Shown here piece after piece: positions 29,944 through 38,775 of a DNA stretch of 64,000 bases. This DNA comes from Croceibacterium segetis (GTDB taxonomy: Bacteria; Pseudomonadota; Alphaproteobacteria; Sphingomonadales; Sphingomonadaceae). Each line of letters opens with the position of its first letter. Position 1 is the first letter of the stretch. The position numbers were made by a program, and so were the translations under genes. The DNA lies in the NCBI RefSeq assembly GCF_011320115.1, contig NZ_JAANOZ010000003.1, forward strand, positions 124,001 to 188,000, read 5' to 3'. Below the pieces are notes generated by a model that saw nothing but the letters and a program-made list of their open reading frames with translations, had not been told where the DNA came from and ran no database searches.

Positions 29944-30795
29944 TTGCCCCGGGCGTCCGGCCAATTTCGCATCTGGCTCGCCCTCGCGCTCGTTCCGCTG
30001 CTGAGCGGCTGCCTCGGCGCGGTGGCGTTGCCGCTGCTGGCGGGCGGTACGCTGATGGCCACCGACGAGCACCGCGTGCGCGCGGCGACGCAGGTGGCCC
30101 CTCCGGCGATCGCGCCGGCCGCCACTGCTGGAGCCAAGGCGGAGGATGCGATTCTATCGGCTAAGCCGATGCCGACCCAGCTGACCGAATTGCCGCCGCC
30201 CAGCAACGCCTCCGCGACGGTGTCCGACGACGGTTGGCAACCCTTCTTCACCTATGCGCAAGCGCGGCGGTCGCCGAAGGACGCCAAGACCATCGAATCC
30301 GCGCTTCTCAAGCAGCCTCCCACGATTGACTCGCCAGTTCGCCTCAAATGCGCCGCACCTGTGGCAGCTGTGGTGATCGACCTTGACGAGGGGTCGCAAA
30401 CCTTTGACCCGGGGGGGCTGGTGCCTGCGCCGGCACGGGTCGCCGAAGGCCTGGCTCAGCTGCGTCAGGAGGGGATCGTGGTCCTGTGGATCACCCGACT
30501 ACCCGCCGGGCGCGCCGCCGAGGTCGCGCAAGCCTTGCGCGCCTCGGGCCTCGACCCACAAGGACAGGACCAACTGCTCCTCCTCCGCAACGCCAGGGAC
30601 CGCAAGCAACTTCTGCGCGAGGACGCCAGCAAGGATGTGTGCGTCGTCGCCATCGCCGGGGACCAGCGCGGCGATTTCGACGAGCTTTTCGACTACCTGC
30701 GCAACCCCGGCGGGGCGGTCGGGCTGTACCCGATCATGGGTCATGGCTGGTTCCTCGTGCCCTCGCTCGCCAGGCCGGCGGGAAGCGCGGGTTAG
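29944..30795 (+). CDS. HAD-superfamily lipoprotein (class C acid phosphatase-like)
   Basis: 283 residues from a TTG at 29944 whose GGAGG (29932-29936) lies inside the end of eno. This start gives a lipoprotein signal ending LVPLLSGC (C23). The C-terminal half has HAD motifs: VVIDLDEGSQTFDP (DxD nucleophile pair), WITRLPAGRA (motif II region), a Lys/Arg stretch RNARDRKQLLRE, and VAIAGDQRGDFDEL (motif IV acids). The arrangement recalls lipoprotein e(P4)-type class C phosphatases. Only 4 bases after the eno stop, so co-transcribed. Phosphatase activity is inferred. Confidence 0.7.
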   Translation: MPRASGQFRIWLALALVPLLSGCLGAVALPLLAGGTLMATDEHRVRAATQVAPPAIAPAATAGAKAEDAILSAKPMPTQLTELPPPSNASATVSDDGWQPFFTYAQARRSPKDAKTIESALLKQPPTIDSPVRLKCAAPVAAVVIDLDEGSQTFDPGGLVPAPARVAEGLAQLRQEGIVVLWITRLPAGRAAEVAQALRASGLDPQGQDQLLLLRNARDRKQLLREDASKDVCVVAIAGDQRGDFDELFDYLRNPGGAVGLYPIMGHGWFLVPSLARPAGSAG

Positions 30796-30929
30796 AAGGC
30801 CTCAGCTATCGTCGACCGGGCGCCGAATTGGCTCGACCGGCGTTCTTTGCAAGATGCCTGGCGCGCGCCTATGCGGTTGCGTTTGCAACCATGCGCGGCA
30901 GCCCGCGCCCTCGGACTGGAGATTTGCCG

Positions 30930-33014
30930 ATGAATTCCCGCCTGATTGCCGCCCTCCTGCTCGGCGTTGCCACCGTCACCTTCGGTCCGGTCGCCTGCAA
31001 GCAGGCCGGGACCGAAATCGCCGCGCCGAAGGAGGGAACCGAAGCCGGAATTCAGACCGGGTGGATGGACACCTCGGTCAAGCCGGGTGACGACTGGTTC
31101 GAATACGCCGATGGAAACTGGGTCAAGACCAATGAGATTCCGGCCGATCGTTCGAGCATCGGCTCGTTCTATCTCGCCCGCTTGGAAACGGAGAAACGGC
31201 AGGGGCAACTTCTCGCCGACATCCTGAAATCGGACCCCGCGGCCGGCAGCAACGACGCGCTGATCAAGAACTACTATCAGGCCTACACGAACCAGCAGGC
31301 GATCGACGCCGCGGGCCTCGCCCCGGTCAAGCCCGACCTCGACCGCTATGCCGCGATCGGCAACAAGGCGGACCTCGTCAAGGTCCTCGGCGACCAGACC
31401 GAGAGCGATCTCGACTTGTTCAACGACAACAACGACATGTCGACCGAGAACCTGTTCGGCCTGTTTGTCACCAAGGCCCTGACCACCGACGAAGTGGTGC
31501 CCTATATCTTCCAGGGCGGCCTCGGCCTGCCGGACAGGGACTATTATTTCGGCAACGATCCCAAGCTCGTCTCGGCGCGCAAGGACTACAAGACCTATAT
31601 CGCCAACCTGCTCACCGCCGCCGGGATCGACGACGCCCAGGCGCGCGCCGAGCGCATCTACGCGCTGGAGACCAAGATCGCGCAAGCACATGCGACCAAG
31701 GCGGACACGGCGGACTTCACCAAGGGCGGCACGCTGTGGCAGCGCAGCGATTTCGCCACCAAGGCGCCGGGCATGGACTGGGACGCCTATTTCACCGCGG
31801 CGCGCATGCCCTCGCAGCAGGTGTTCGACGTCTACAGCCCCGCGTCTATCGCCGGGCTGGCGAAGCTCGTGGCTTCCGAGCCGCTCGACGCGTGGAAGGA
31901 CTGGCTCGCCTTTCACCGCATCAACGCGCAGACCGACGTGCTGCCGAGCAAGCTCGATGACCTGCATTTCGCGTTCTACGGTACCGAACTTTCCGGGACC
32001 CCGCAGCAACGCCCTCGCGACAAGCGCGCGCTCGACAACATCAACGAGGACATCGGCGTCGCGTTCGGCAAGGCGTATGTCGACAAGTACTTCCCCGCCG
32101 CCGACAAGGCGCGGATCGAGACGATGGCGGCCAACATCAAGACGGCGTTCGCCAACCGGATCGAAGCGCTCGATTGGATGGATCCGGCGACCAAGCAGCA
32201 GGCGAAGGCCAAGCTCGACTCGATGCACGTGTCGGTCGGCTATCCCGACACATGGCCGGATCTCGGAAGCCTGACGATCGGGCCCGACAACGCCTATGCG
32301 AATCGCATGGCGGCGATCCGCTTCAAGACCACGCGGGCGCTATCCAAGCTCGGCAAGCCGCAGGACCCGGCCGAGTGGTGGATGAACCCGCAGACGGTCA
32401 ACGCGGTCAACCTGCCGGTGCAGAACGCGCTCAACTTCCCGGCGGCGATCTTCCAGCCGCCGTTCTACGATCCTAACGCCGACGCCGCGTTCAATTACGG
32501 GGCCATCGGATCGATCATCGGCCACGAGATAAGCCACAGCTTCGATTCGAGCGGCGCGGCGGTCGACCAGACCGGCAAGCTGCGCAATTGGTGGAAGCCT
32601 GCCGACCTGGCCCACTTCAAGGGCCAGAGCCAGGCGCTGGTCGAGCAGTACAACGGCTACGAGCCGCTTCCCGGCCTGCACGTAAACGGCGAACTGACGC
32701 TGGGCGAGAACGGCGCCGACGTGGCGGGGCTCGCGGCGGCCTACGACGCCTATCGGGCCTCGCTCGGCGGCAAGGACCTGCCCGTCAAGGACGGCCTGAC
32801 CGGAGACCAGCGCTTCTTCGTCGCCTACGGCCAGGCGCACGCCGGCAAGACCCGCGATGGAGCTCTGCGCAAGCAGATCGTCGGCAATGCCCACGCGCCG
32901 GACACGACTCGCGCTCTCACGGTCCGCAACATCGACGCCTGGTACAAGGCGTTCGACGTGAAGCCCGGCGACAAGCTCTACCTCGCGCCCGAGAAGCGCG
33001 TGAAGCTCTGGTGA
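30930..33014 (+). CDS. M13 family (neprilysin-like) zinc metallopeptidase lipoprotein
   Basis: 694 residues from the ATG at 30930. A lipoprotein-like signal ends FGPVAC (C23), suggesting anchoring in the envelope. N-terminal M13 domain: PGDDWFEYADGNWVKTNEIP. The catalytic zinc site is GHEISHSFDSSG (HExxH); the third ligand and partner acid are in GENGADVAGLAAAYDAY. The C-terminal consensus is complete (FFVAYGQAHAGKTRDGALRK through PEKRVKLW). Length is typical for bacterial PepO-type enzymes. Degrades peptides in the periplasm or outside. A GGTTGC/GCAACC hairpin lies about 40 bases upstream. Confidence 0.93.
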   Translation: MNSRLIAALLLGVATVTFGPVACKQAGTEIAAPKEGTEAGIQTGWMDTSVKPGDDWFEYADGNWVKTNEIPADRSSIGSFYLARLETEKRQGQLLADILKSDPAAGSNDALIKNYYQAYTNQQAIDAAGLAPVKPDLDRYAAIGNKADLVKVLGDQTESDLDLFNDNNDMSTENLFGLFVTKALTTDEVVPYIFQGGLGLPDRDYYFGNDPKLVSARKDYKTYIANLLTAAGIDDAQARAERIYALETKIAQAHATKADTADFTKGGTLWQRSDFATKAPGMDWDAYFTAARMPSQQVFDVYSPASIAGLAKLVASEPLDAWKDWLAFHRINAQTDVLPSKLDDLHFAFYGTELSGTPQQRPRDKRALDNINEDIGVAFGKAYVDKYFPAADKARIETMAANIKTAFANRIEALDWMDPATKQQAKAKLDSMHVSVGYPDTWPDLGSLTIGPDNAYANRMAAIRFKTTRALSKLGKPQDPAEWWMNPQTVNAVNLPVQNALNFPAAIFQPPFYDPNADAAFNYGAIGSIIGHEISHSFDSSGAAVDQTGKLRNWWKPADLAHFKGQSQALVEQYNGYEPLPGLHVNGELTLGENGADVAGLAAAYDAYRASLGGKDLPVKDGLTGDQRFFVAYGQAHAGKTRDGALRKQIVGNAHAPDTTRALTVRNIDAWYKAFDVKPGDKLYLAPEKRVKLW

Positions 33015-33111
33015 TCGCCGCCGGCTGACCCCGGAACATTCGCAGGTTCCGCCCCGGCGCGAGGATGCTATTCCGCGCGCTCGGCTCGGCCAGCAAAGGG
33101 GAAGGGGGCTC

Positions 33112-34398
33112 GTGCAACAGACTCGCGACCTGCTTCTCGCCACCTCGTTCACGCTGCCGCTGCTCGCCGCCGTCGCGGCGGGCCTGCTGATCGGTATCGA
33201 ACGCGGCTGGCGCCAGCGGGGGGAGGCCGACGGCACCCGCGTTGCCGGGGTGCGCACGTTCACGCTGATCGGGGGCGCTGGCGGGCTGGTGGCGGTGATC
33301 GCTCGGTCGCTCTCGCCGCTGGTCGCGGCCGTCGTGGCGGCAGGAGTCACGACGGGGCTGCTGGTTGCGTTCCTGCGCCGACCGGCCGACCCGGCGCAGC
33401 GCGATGCGACCACCATGATCGCCGCACTCGGCGCGTTCCTGCTCGGATTGCTCGCCGGGGCTGGCCAACCGGCGCTGGCCGTGGCCGGAGCCGCCTTGGC
33501 GACGCTGGTGCTGGCAACGCGCAAGGAGACCCACAGGCTGGTCGGCGCACTGACCGCACAGGAAGTTCAGTCGCTCGCCCGCTTCGCCGTCATTTCGGGG
33601 GCGGTGCTACCCTTCTTGCCCGACCGGCGGATGGGACCCTACGAAGCCTGGAATCCCTTCCAGCTGTGGCTGGTGGTCGTTTTCGTCACCGGCTTCTCGA
33701 TCGTCGGCTATATCGCCAATCGCCTGGTCGGGGAGAAAAAGGGCACCATCGCTACGGCGCTGATCGGCGGAGCCTATTCGTCGACGGCGGTGACTGCGGC
33801 GCTGGCCGCCAAGCTGCGTGACGGTGAACCGGGACCGCTGACCACCGGCATCGCTCTCGCCAGCGCGGTCATGTACCTGCGTGTGGCGTTGCTGACCGCG
33901 GTTCTGGCACCTTCCGCCGCAGTGCCGCTGGCGATCCTTCTCGCGCCCGCCACGCTGGTCGCGTGGCTCGCCGCCGGTGTCGCCTGGCGTTTCGATTCGC
34001 GCGCGGCAGGGGTGAAGTCGCCGGTGCCCGGCAAGCCCTTCCACTTGCTCCCCGCGCTGGGTTTTCTCGTGGCGGTGGCGGGTGCCGCGCTCCTGGTCCG
34101 CTGGGCGCAAGCGGACATCGGCGAGACGGCGGGGGCCTGGTCGCTGTTCCTCGCCGGCAGCTTCGACGTCGACACGGCGATCGTCACCCTGGCAAGCCTG
34201 CCGAACGACGCCATCGCGCCGCGACTGGCCGCCGTGGCCCTCGCCGGCACGGCCGCGGTCAACATGGCCTTCAAGATCGGCATAGCCATCGCCAACGCGC
34301 GCTGGTCGGGCGGGCGCAATGCCGCGCTGGCGTTGCTCGCCAGCGAGACCGTGCTGGTGCTTACGGTCGCGTGGGGGCTGGTCGAATTCGCGACATGA
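33112..34398 (+). CDS. MgtC/SapB-DUF4010 membrane protein
   Basis: 428 residues from a GTG at 33112 preceded by GGGGAAGGGGG. About 12 hydrophobic segments. The N-terminal MgtC/SapB part contains LLAAVAAGLLIGIERGWRQR and RVAGVRTFTLIGGAGGLVA. The C-terminal DUF4010 part contains GEKKGTIATALIGGAYSSTA, the conserved family signature. MgtC-like proteins modulate Mg and phosphate physiology in other bacteria; for the DUF4010 branch the role is unknown. It converges on the PilZ-HTH gene with a 9-base gap. Confidence 0.85.
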   Translation: MQQTRDLLLATSFTLPLLAAVAAGLLIGIERGWRQRGEADGTRVAGVRTFTLIGGAGGLVAVIARSLSPLVAAVVAAGVTTGLLVAFLRRPADPAQRDATTMIAALGAFLLGLLAGAGQPALAVAGAALATLVLATRKETHRLVGALTAQEVQSLARFAVISGAVLPFLPDRRMGPYEAWNPFQLWLVVVFVTGFSIVGYIANRLVGEKKGTIATALIGGAYSSTAVTAALAAKLRDGEPGPLTTGIALASAVMYLRVALLTAVLAPSAAVPLAILLAPATLVAWLAAGVAWRFDSRAAGVKSPVPGKPFHLLPALGFLVAVAGAALLVRWAQADIGETAGAWSLFLAGSFDVDTAIVTLASLPNDAIAPRLAAVALAGTAAVNMAFKIGIAIANARWSGGRNAALALLASETVLVLTVAWGLVEFAT

Positions 34399-34407
34399 AA
34401 TGCCGCC

Positions 34408-35121
34408 TCACAGGCTGACCGAGATATCCACCTTGTCGGTCGTGGTGCCGAGGTGCGCGGCGATCCTCGCCTTGCATTCCTCGACGAGCTCGGCGAGCCC
34501 TTCCGGTGCGCCGGAGCCGGTCTCGGCGCTCGCGGCCGGTTGAGCCGGCGTTCCGGTCAGCAACTCCGATTCGGAGACGGCGAACAGGTTGGCCAGCGCC
34601 GTCACCGTCGCCCGGCGCGGGTGGGCGTCATCGCGCTCCCATTTCCAGACGCTCAACTTGCTCACGTTGAGCAGCTTGGCCAAGGCGGATTGGGAAAGAT
34701 TGTACTGCGAGCGTAACCGCCGAAGCCTGGCCCCGAAACTGTCGTCCGCGGGCGCGCCGCTGCCGATGGCAGCCCGGCTGACCGATCGCATCGCCGCGGA
34801 AGGCCCGCTGCGCAACCGAGCGGCGCTGACCGCCGCGCTGCTGATCGGTTGCTCGAAATGACAGCCGACAAACTCGCCGCTGGTCCAGACCACCTCGGCG
34901 GCCTGGAACCCGGCGTGCGGCAAATTGATCTGCAGCGTCTCGCCCGCTGCCAGGCGTGTGGAAGTCTGCAGCAGAACGCCCGTTTGCGACAGATCGAGAA
35001 CCATGACGTTGGACACCGCGCGCTGGCCGGCGATCGACGTGAGGCGCAAGTGCAATTCGCGCCGCGGGGCGGTGCGGCGGTCGCCCTGCGGGCGTGTCTC
35101 GAGGCGACCTTCGATGCGCAT
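34408..35121 (-). CDS. PilZ domain fused to an XRE-type helix-turn-helix
   Basis: 237 residues. PilZ domain at about 15-92, with the c-di-GMP-binding motifs RxxxR (R16-R20 in DRRTAPRREL) and DxSxxG (D43, S45, G48 in LDLSQTG) both intact. After a linker, an XRE/Cro HTH at 129-185 (FGARLRRLRSQYNLSQSALA, then KLLNVSKLSVWKWERDD). The final 45 residues are partly helical (ELVEECKARIAAHLG). The fusion suggests a transcription factor controlled by c-di-GMP. It lies 59 bases downstream of a GGDEF-EAL gene on the same strand. Inference: the two form one circuit. Confidence 0.9.
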   Translation of the reverse strand: MRIEGRLETRPQGDRRTAPRRELHLRLTSIAGQRAVSNVMVLDLSQTGVLLQTSTRLAAGETLQINLPHAGFQAAEVVWTSGEFVGCHFEQPISSAAVSAARLRSGPSAAMRSVSRAAIGSGAPADDSFGARLRRLRSQYNLSQSALAKLLNVSKLSVWKWERDDAHPRRATVTALANLFAVSESELLTGTPAQPAASAETGSGAPEGLAELVEECKARIAAHLGTTTDKVDISVSL

Positions 35122-35180
35122 GCCCCGCGAGAGTGGGGCAGCCCGGTTAAATTCGCGTTAGAGCGCCGCGCGAATTGCCG

Positions 35181-36818
35181 TCACGTCCCGGTCGATGTCA
35201 GCGTAGGCCTGGCGGCGGTATCATCCGGGGCCGTTGGCAGGACGGTAAGATCGGACCACCGGCTTCCGAAGCCGAGGACGACTTCCTTGGCCGACAGTTC
35301 TGCGCCGAACAACCAGCCCTGGGCATCCGAGCAACCGAGCTCGATCAGTTTCGAGCGCAGCGAGTCCGCTTCCACCCCCTCGGCGGTGATGGGAAGCTTC
35401 AAACCCTTTCCAAGCGTCGCCAGCGCTTCGACGAGAGCATCGCACTTTTGCCCGTCGACCATCGACGCGATGAATTCGCGGTCGATCTTGATCCGGTCGA
35501 AGGGCAGTGAGTGGAGATGGGTGAGCGACGCATAGCCAGTGCCGAAATCGTCCACGCACACGCTGATCCCGGCGTTCTTCAGGCTGGTGATGGTGGACAG
35601 CGCCATGCCGAGGTCCTCGAGCAGGCTGCGCTCCATGATCTCCAGCTCGAGCCGCGCCGGAGGAAAGCCGGTGAGCGCCAGGATCTTCATGATGCGTTGT
35701 GCGATCAGCGGATCACTGAATTGCACTGGAGACACGTTGACCGCGATCTTCAGGCGGCCCGGCCAGGACCGGGCGCTGGTCAGCGCTGCCTGCATGACGC
35801 CAAACGAAAGATCGGAGATCATCCCCTTCCGCTCAGCCATCTCGATGAATTCAGCCGGTTCGAGAACACCCCTCGTCGGGTGCATCCAGCGGGCAAGGAC
35901 TTCGAAGGCGGTAACCTCGCCGGTCGCCAGATCGATGATCGGCTGGAAGAACGGCACGAACTGCCCGCTGGCGATCCCCTCGCGGATTTCCGCTTCCAAC
36001 TTGACCACGCGCTTGAGCTCACTGGCCATGTGCGCATCGAAGAAGGCCCAGCGGTTGCGCCCGAGGCGCTTGGCCTCATACATCGCCACGTCGGCGCGCC
36101 TAAGAAGCGAGGAAGCCTCCTCCCCGCCGTTGCCAGCGCACGCGATGCCGATCGAAACGCCGATCGCGGTGAGGGTATTCGCTACGTAAACCGGCTTGTT
36201 GAGCTCTTCGATCAGCCGGCCCGCCGTGCGGGCAGAGGCCCGCTTGTCGGCCGAGGCGCCGGTGAGCAGGACGGCAAACTCGTCACCGCCAAGGCGAACG
36301 CAGCTTGCATCGGCCGGACAGGCCTCCTGAATGCGGGCCGCGGCGATGGCCAGCAACTCGTCGCCGGCAGCATGGCCGAACAAGTCATTGATTTTCTTGA
36401 ACCGGTCCAGGTCGATCAGGATCAGGGCGCTCGGAGCCGGTTCGCTCGACGACAAGCGAGCGATCAGGTCGTTCAGCCAGCGACGATTGTGGATACCGGT
36501 CACTTCATCGAAGTAGGCCAGTTGATGGGCGCGGTGCTCGGCCGCGTCACGTTGGCTGGAAACCTGCCGCAGTTCCGCCGTACGTCGCCAGGCGAAGAGG
36601 ATCAGCGCGATATTGAGTAGAAAAGCGGTGACGAGGTCGCGCGGGACCGGGTTCGATGCGCCGGATTGCGCTACGAGTGCCGGTAGCAGCTGGCTTGCCG
36701 ACACCACGAAAACGACGATTGCGAGCAAGGCGACGGTTTGAGAGATCCGCCGCGTGTCCCGGGCCTTTGCCGGGGAAGCGACGACCGTCATCACGGCAGC
36801 CGGCAATGTCTGGTCCAT
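35181..36818 (-). CDS. GGDEF-EAL c-di-GMP turnover protein, membrane-anchored
   Basis: 545 residues from the ATG at 36818; a GTG two codons upstream is possible. Two membrane segments near 30-80 (VALLAIVVFVVSASQLLP; DLVTAFLLNIALILFAWR). The GGDEF domain has the intact signature RLGGDEFAVLL, so cyclase activity is plausible. The EAL domain reads AFEVLARW (EVL variant). It keeps NVSPVQF, VDDFGTGYASL, DRIKIDREF and ITAEGVE, but has LEIMERS where LEITES is common. Both activities may be present. Read with the PilZ-XRE gene downstream. Confidence 0.95.
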   Translation of the reverse strand: MDQTLPAAVMTVVASPAKARDTRRISQTVALLAIVVFVVSASQLLPALVAQSGASNPVPRDLVTAFLLNIALILFAWRRTAELRQVSSQRDAAEHRAHQLAYFDEVTGIHNRRWLNDLIARLSSSEPAPSALILIDLDRFKKINDLFGHAAGDELLAIAAARIQEACPADASCVRLGGDEFAVLLTGASADKRASARTAGRLIEELNKPVYVANTLTAIGVSIGIACAGNGGEEASSLLRRADVAMYEAKRLGRNRWAFFDAHMASELKRVVKLEAEIREGIASGQFVPFFQPIIDLATGEVTAFEVLARWMHPTRGVLEPAEFIEMAERKGMISDLSFGVMQAALTSARSWPGRLKIAVNVSPVQFSDPLIAQRIMKILALTGFPPARLELEIMERSLLEDLGMALSTITSLKNAGISVCVDDFGTGYASLTHLHSLPFDRIKIDREFIASMVDGQKCDALVEALATLGKGLKLPITAEGVEADSLRSKLIELGCSDAQGWLFGAELSAKEVVLGFGSRWSDLTVLPTAPDDTAARPTLTSTGT

Positions 36819-36842
36819 AACCACCCCCGCGCTCCACGGGGC

Positions 36843-36889
36843 CGAGGTTAGGTAGAAACCTCTAATATATGATAAAGGGGTGAACCTCT
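36843..36889. promoter_or_regulatory. A+T-rich patch with repeated AACCTCT motifs upstream of the GGDEF-EAL gene
   Basis: AACCTCT occurs at 36857-36863 and 36883-36889 (26 bases apart). An inverted copy GAGGTT at 36844-36849 pairs with AACCTC at 36857-36862. Between the direct copies is the A+T-rich TAATATATGATAAA, unlike its surroundings. It fills most of the 81-base gap before the GGDEF-EAL start on the minus strand. It could be promoter plus operator; that is inference. Confidence 0.45.
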
Positions 36890-36899
36890 TGGTGGTCGC

Positions 36900-37826
36900 T
36901 CATGCTCCCGCCGACGTAAGCCGGTCGAGCTGATCGTCGCCCAGCTTCAACTCCAGCGCCTCGAACTGGATGTCGAGTTGCTCGGGCCTGCTGGCGCTGG
37001 CAATCGGCGCGGCGATGCCGGGCTGGCGCATTAGCCAGGCGAGGGCGACCGCGCCCGGGCTGGCGCCGGTTTCGGCGGCAACCGCATCGAGCGCCGGAAG
37101 CACTTTCAGGCCCTTGTCGAAGAACCGTTCGATGCTGGAACCGCGGTTGAACTTCGCCAGGTCCTCGCGCGTTCGATATTTGCCCGTGAGGAAGCCCGCG
37201 GCGAGTCCGAACCACGGCAGCATGGCGATACCCAATTCGAGGCATAGTTCCTGGAGATCGGGGCCGTAGCTGTCGCGCTCGACCAGGTTGTACTCGTTTT
37301 GCAGGATCGTGTAGGGCACCGTCCCATTGGAATGTGCGGCCGCATGAGCCGCGGCCAGGCGCTTGGCGTCGAAATTGGATGCCCCGACTTCGCGCACCAG
37401 CCCCTGCCGGACCAGGGCGTCGAACCCAGCCGCCACCTGTTCGAGGTCAGTCTCACCATCGTCGCGGTGGGCGTAGTACAAGTCCACATAGTCGGTCTGC
37501 AGGCGCTCGAGGCTCTTGTGCAGCTCTTCTGCAACCTTGTGCGGCGCGAGGTCTCCGGGCTTGCCGAACATCCCGGTCTTGGTCGCGATGCGCATCTCCG
37601 AACGCACGCCGCGGCTGGCGAGCCACTTGCCGATCACCGCTTCGCTCTCGCCGCCGACATGGCCGGGGACCCACACAGAATAACCTTGCGCAGTGTCGAC
37701 CATCCGCCCGCCGTGTTCGTAGAAGCGGTCGAGGATCGCGAAGCTAGCGTCCTCGTCGGCGGTGAAGCCGAACACGTTGCCGCCGAGGACCAGCGGGATT
37801 CCGGCGATCGAAGGATGCTCGGTCAT
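36900..37826 (-). CDS. Aldo/keto reductase at the end of the riboflavin operon
   Basis: 308 residues from the ATG at 37826, overlapping the ribH stop as ATGA. TIM-barrel reductase with [20 protein letters not shown] (catalytic Asp and Tyr), RIATKTGMF (Lys) and [11 protein letters not shown] (His). C-terminal [20 protein letters not shown] is the cofactor loop region. Resembles the YghZ/YdhF-like group often listed as L-glyceraldehyde or oxidoreductase homologues. Coupling to ribH is probably operon extension rather than a flavin-pathway role. Different subfamily from the reductase at 5.4 kb. Confidence 0.9.
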   Translation of the reverse strand: MTEHPSIAGIPLVLGGNVFGFTADEDASFAILDRFYEHGGRMVDTAQGYSVWVPGHVGGESEAVIGKWLASRGVRSEMRIATKTGMFGKPGDLAPHKVAEELHKSLERLQTDYVDLYYAHRDDGETDLEQVAAGFDALVRQGLVREVGASNFDAKRLAAAHAAAHSNGTVPYTILQNEYNLVERDSYGPDLQELCLELGIAMLPWFGLAAGFLTGKYRTREDLAKFNRGSSIERFFDKGLKVLPALDAVAAETGASPGAVALAWLMRQPGIAAPIASASRPEQLDIQFEALELKLGDDQLDRLTSAGA

Positions 37827-38242
37827 GCGAATCTCTCCTGCAGGGCGAGCAGCGCCATGGCCGCCTCGGCCGCGCCGGCGCCCTTGTTGGCTTGCTTCGG
37901 ATCGGCGCGCAGCACCGCCTGAGCTTCGTTCTCCACGGTCAGGATGCCGTTGCCGACGGCGATGCCGTCCATTGTCAGCGCCATGATCCCGCGCGCGCTT
38001 TCGCCGGCGACGATCTCGAAATGGTAAGTCTCGCCGCGGATCACCACGCCCACCCCGACGAAGCCGTCGTAGCGCCCGCTCTCGGCGGCCAGCGCGATCG
38101 CTCCGGGCACCTCGAGCGCGCCGGGCACGGTGATCACCTCGACCGAATGCCCCGCCGCCTCGAACGCACCTTGCGCTCCGGCGATCAGCATGTCGTTGAG
38201 GTGCCCGTAAAAACGCGCTTCGACGATCAGGAACTTGGCCAT
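37823..38242 (-). CDS. ribH: 6,7-dimethyl-8-ribityllumazine synthase
   Basis: 139 residues from [20 protein letters not shown] at 38242, overlapping the CYTH gene's stop by one base (TGATG). Lumazine synthase motifs: [20 protein letters not shown] (substrate loop), [20 protein letters not shown] (catalytic His region), [19 protein letters not shown]. Condenses the ribB product with a ribitylaminouracil to lumazine. Length is slightly short, as in alphaproteobacterial forms. Part of the run ribB-CYTH-ribH-reductase. Confidence 0.96.
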   Translation of the reverse strand: MAKFLIVEARFYGHLNDMLIAGAQGAFEAAGHSVEVITVPGALEVPGAIALAAESGRYDGFVGVGVVIRGETYHFEIVAGESARGIMALTMDGIAVGNGILTVENEAQAVLRADPKQANKGAGAAEAAMALLALQERFA

Positions 38243-38775
38243 CAATCCTCCGGAATGGCACTTGCGCTGGCGAGTGCACCGCATTGCCACTGCGGCAAGT
38301 GGGTCACCTCGTGCAAGGCCCAATCGGGCGGCACGAGCGCCGCGAGCGCGGCTTCGTCGTCAGCTTCGCATTCGATCATCTCGAGTCCGAGGAGCGGTCC
38401 CTCGAAGAGATCGAGGCTCCAGTAACGGCCGCCAAGCGGCAAGTGATAACGCCGCTTCGTCAGCTCGCGGGCGGGAAGAGCTGCAAGCACATCGTATTCG
38501 GCCTCGGTGAGGTAACTGGTGACGATCGGTCGTGCCGACGGATCGCTACACTCGTACTTCTTCGTCAGCTTCCACTTGACCTCGCCGAGGTCCGGCCGAG
38601 TCATCCGCCGCAGCCGCATTCGCGTACCGTCGATGTAGCGATCGTCGATGATCGTCATCCACTGACCGTCGAGCGCCGGGCGCGCCGCCGGGTCAACCAG
38701 CCACCTGCGCTCAAATTCCGTCCGCGCATACCTCGGCTCGCCGGTCTCATCGTCGAGGCCGCGGTTGACCTTCAC
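38242..38775 (-). CDS. CYTH-domain protein (putative inorganic triphosphatase)
   Basis: 177 residues from a GTG at 38775 that overlaps the ribB stop (GTGA). The CYTH signature ExExK-like segment is degenerate at the end ([11 protein letters not shown]). It is followed by [24 protein letters not shown], a central acid-rich strand, and [20 protein letters not shown], matching the beta-tunnel acids and bases of CYTH/triphosphate tunnel enzymes. Such enzymes bind triphosphorylated substrates with a metal. Sandwiched between ribB and ribH with overlaps on both sides, which is unusual and may reflect operon evolution. Confidence 0.8.
   Translation of the reverse strand: MKVNRGLDDETGEPRYARTEFERRWLVDPAARPALDGQWMTIIDDRYIDGTRMRLRRMTRPDLGEVKWKLTKKYECSDPSARPIVTSYLTEAEYDVLAALPARELTKRRYHLPLGGRYWSLDLFEGPLLGLEMIECEADDEAALAALVPPDWALHEVTHLPQWQCGALASASAIPED

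Noticed and set aside
30871-30890. GGTTGC/GCAACC hairpin before the M13 peptidase gene as terminator
   Set aside because: Stem is only 6 bp with no T-run; could be chance in a G+C-rich gap.
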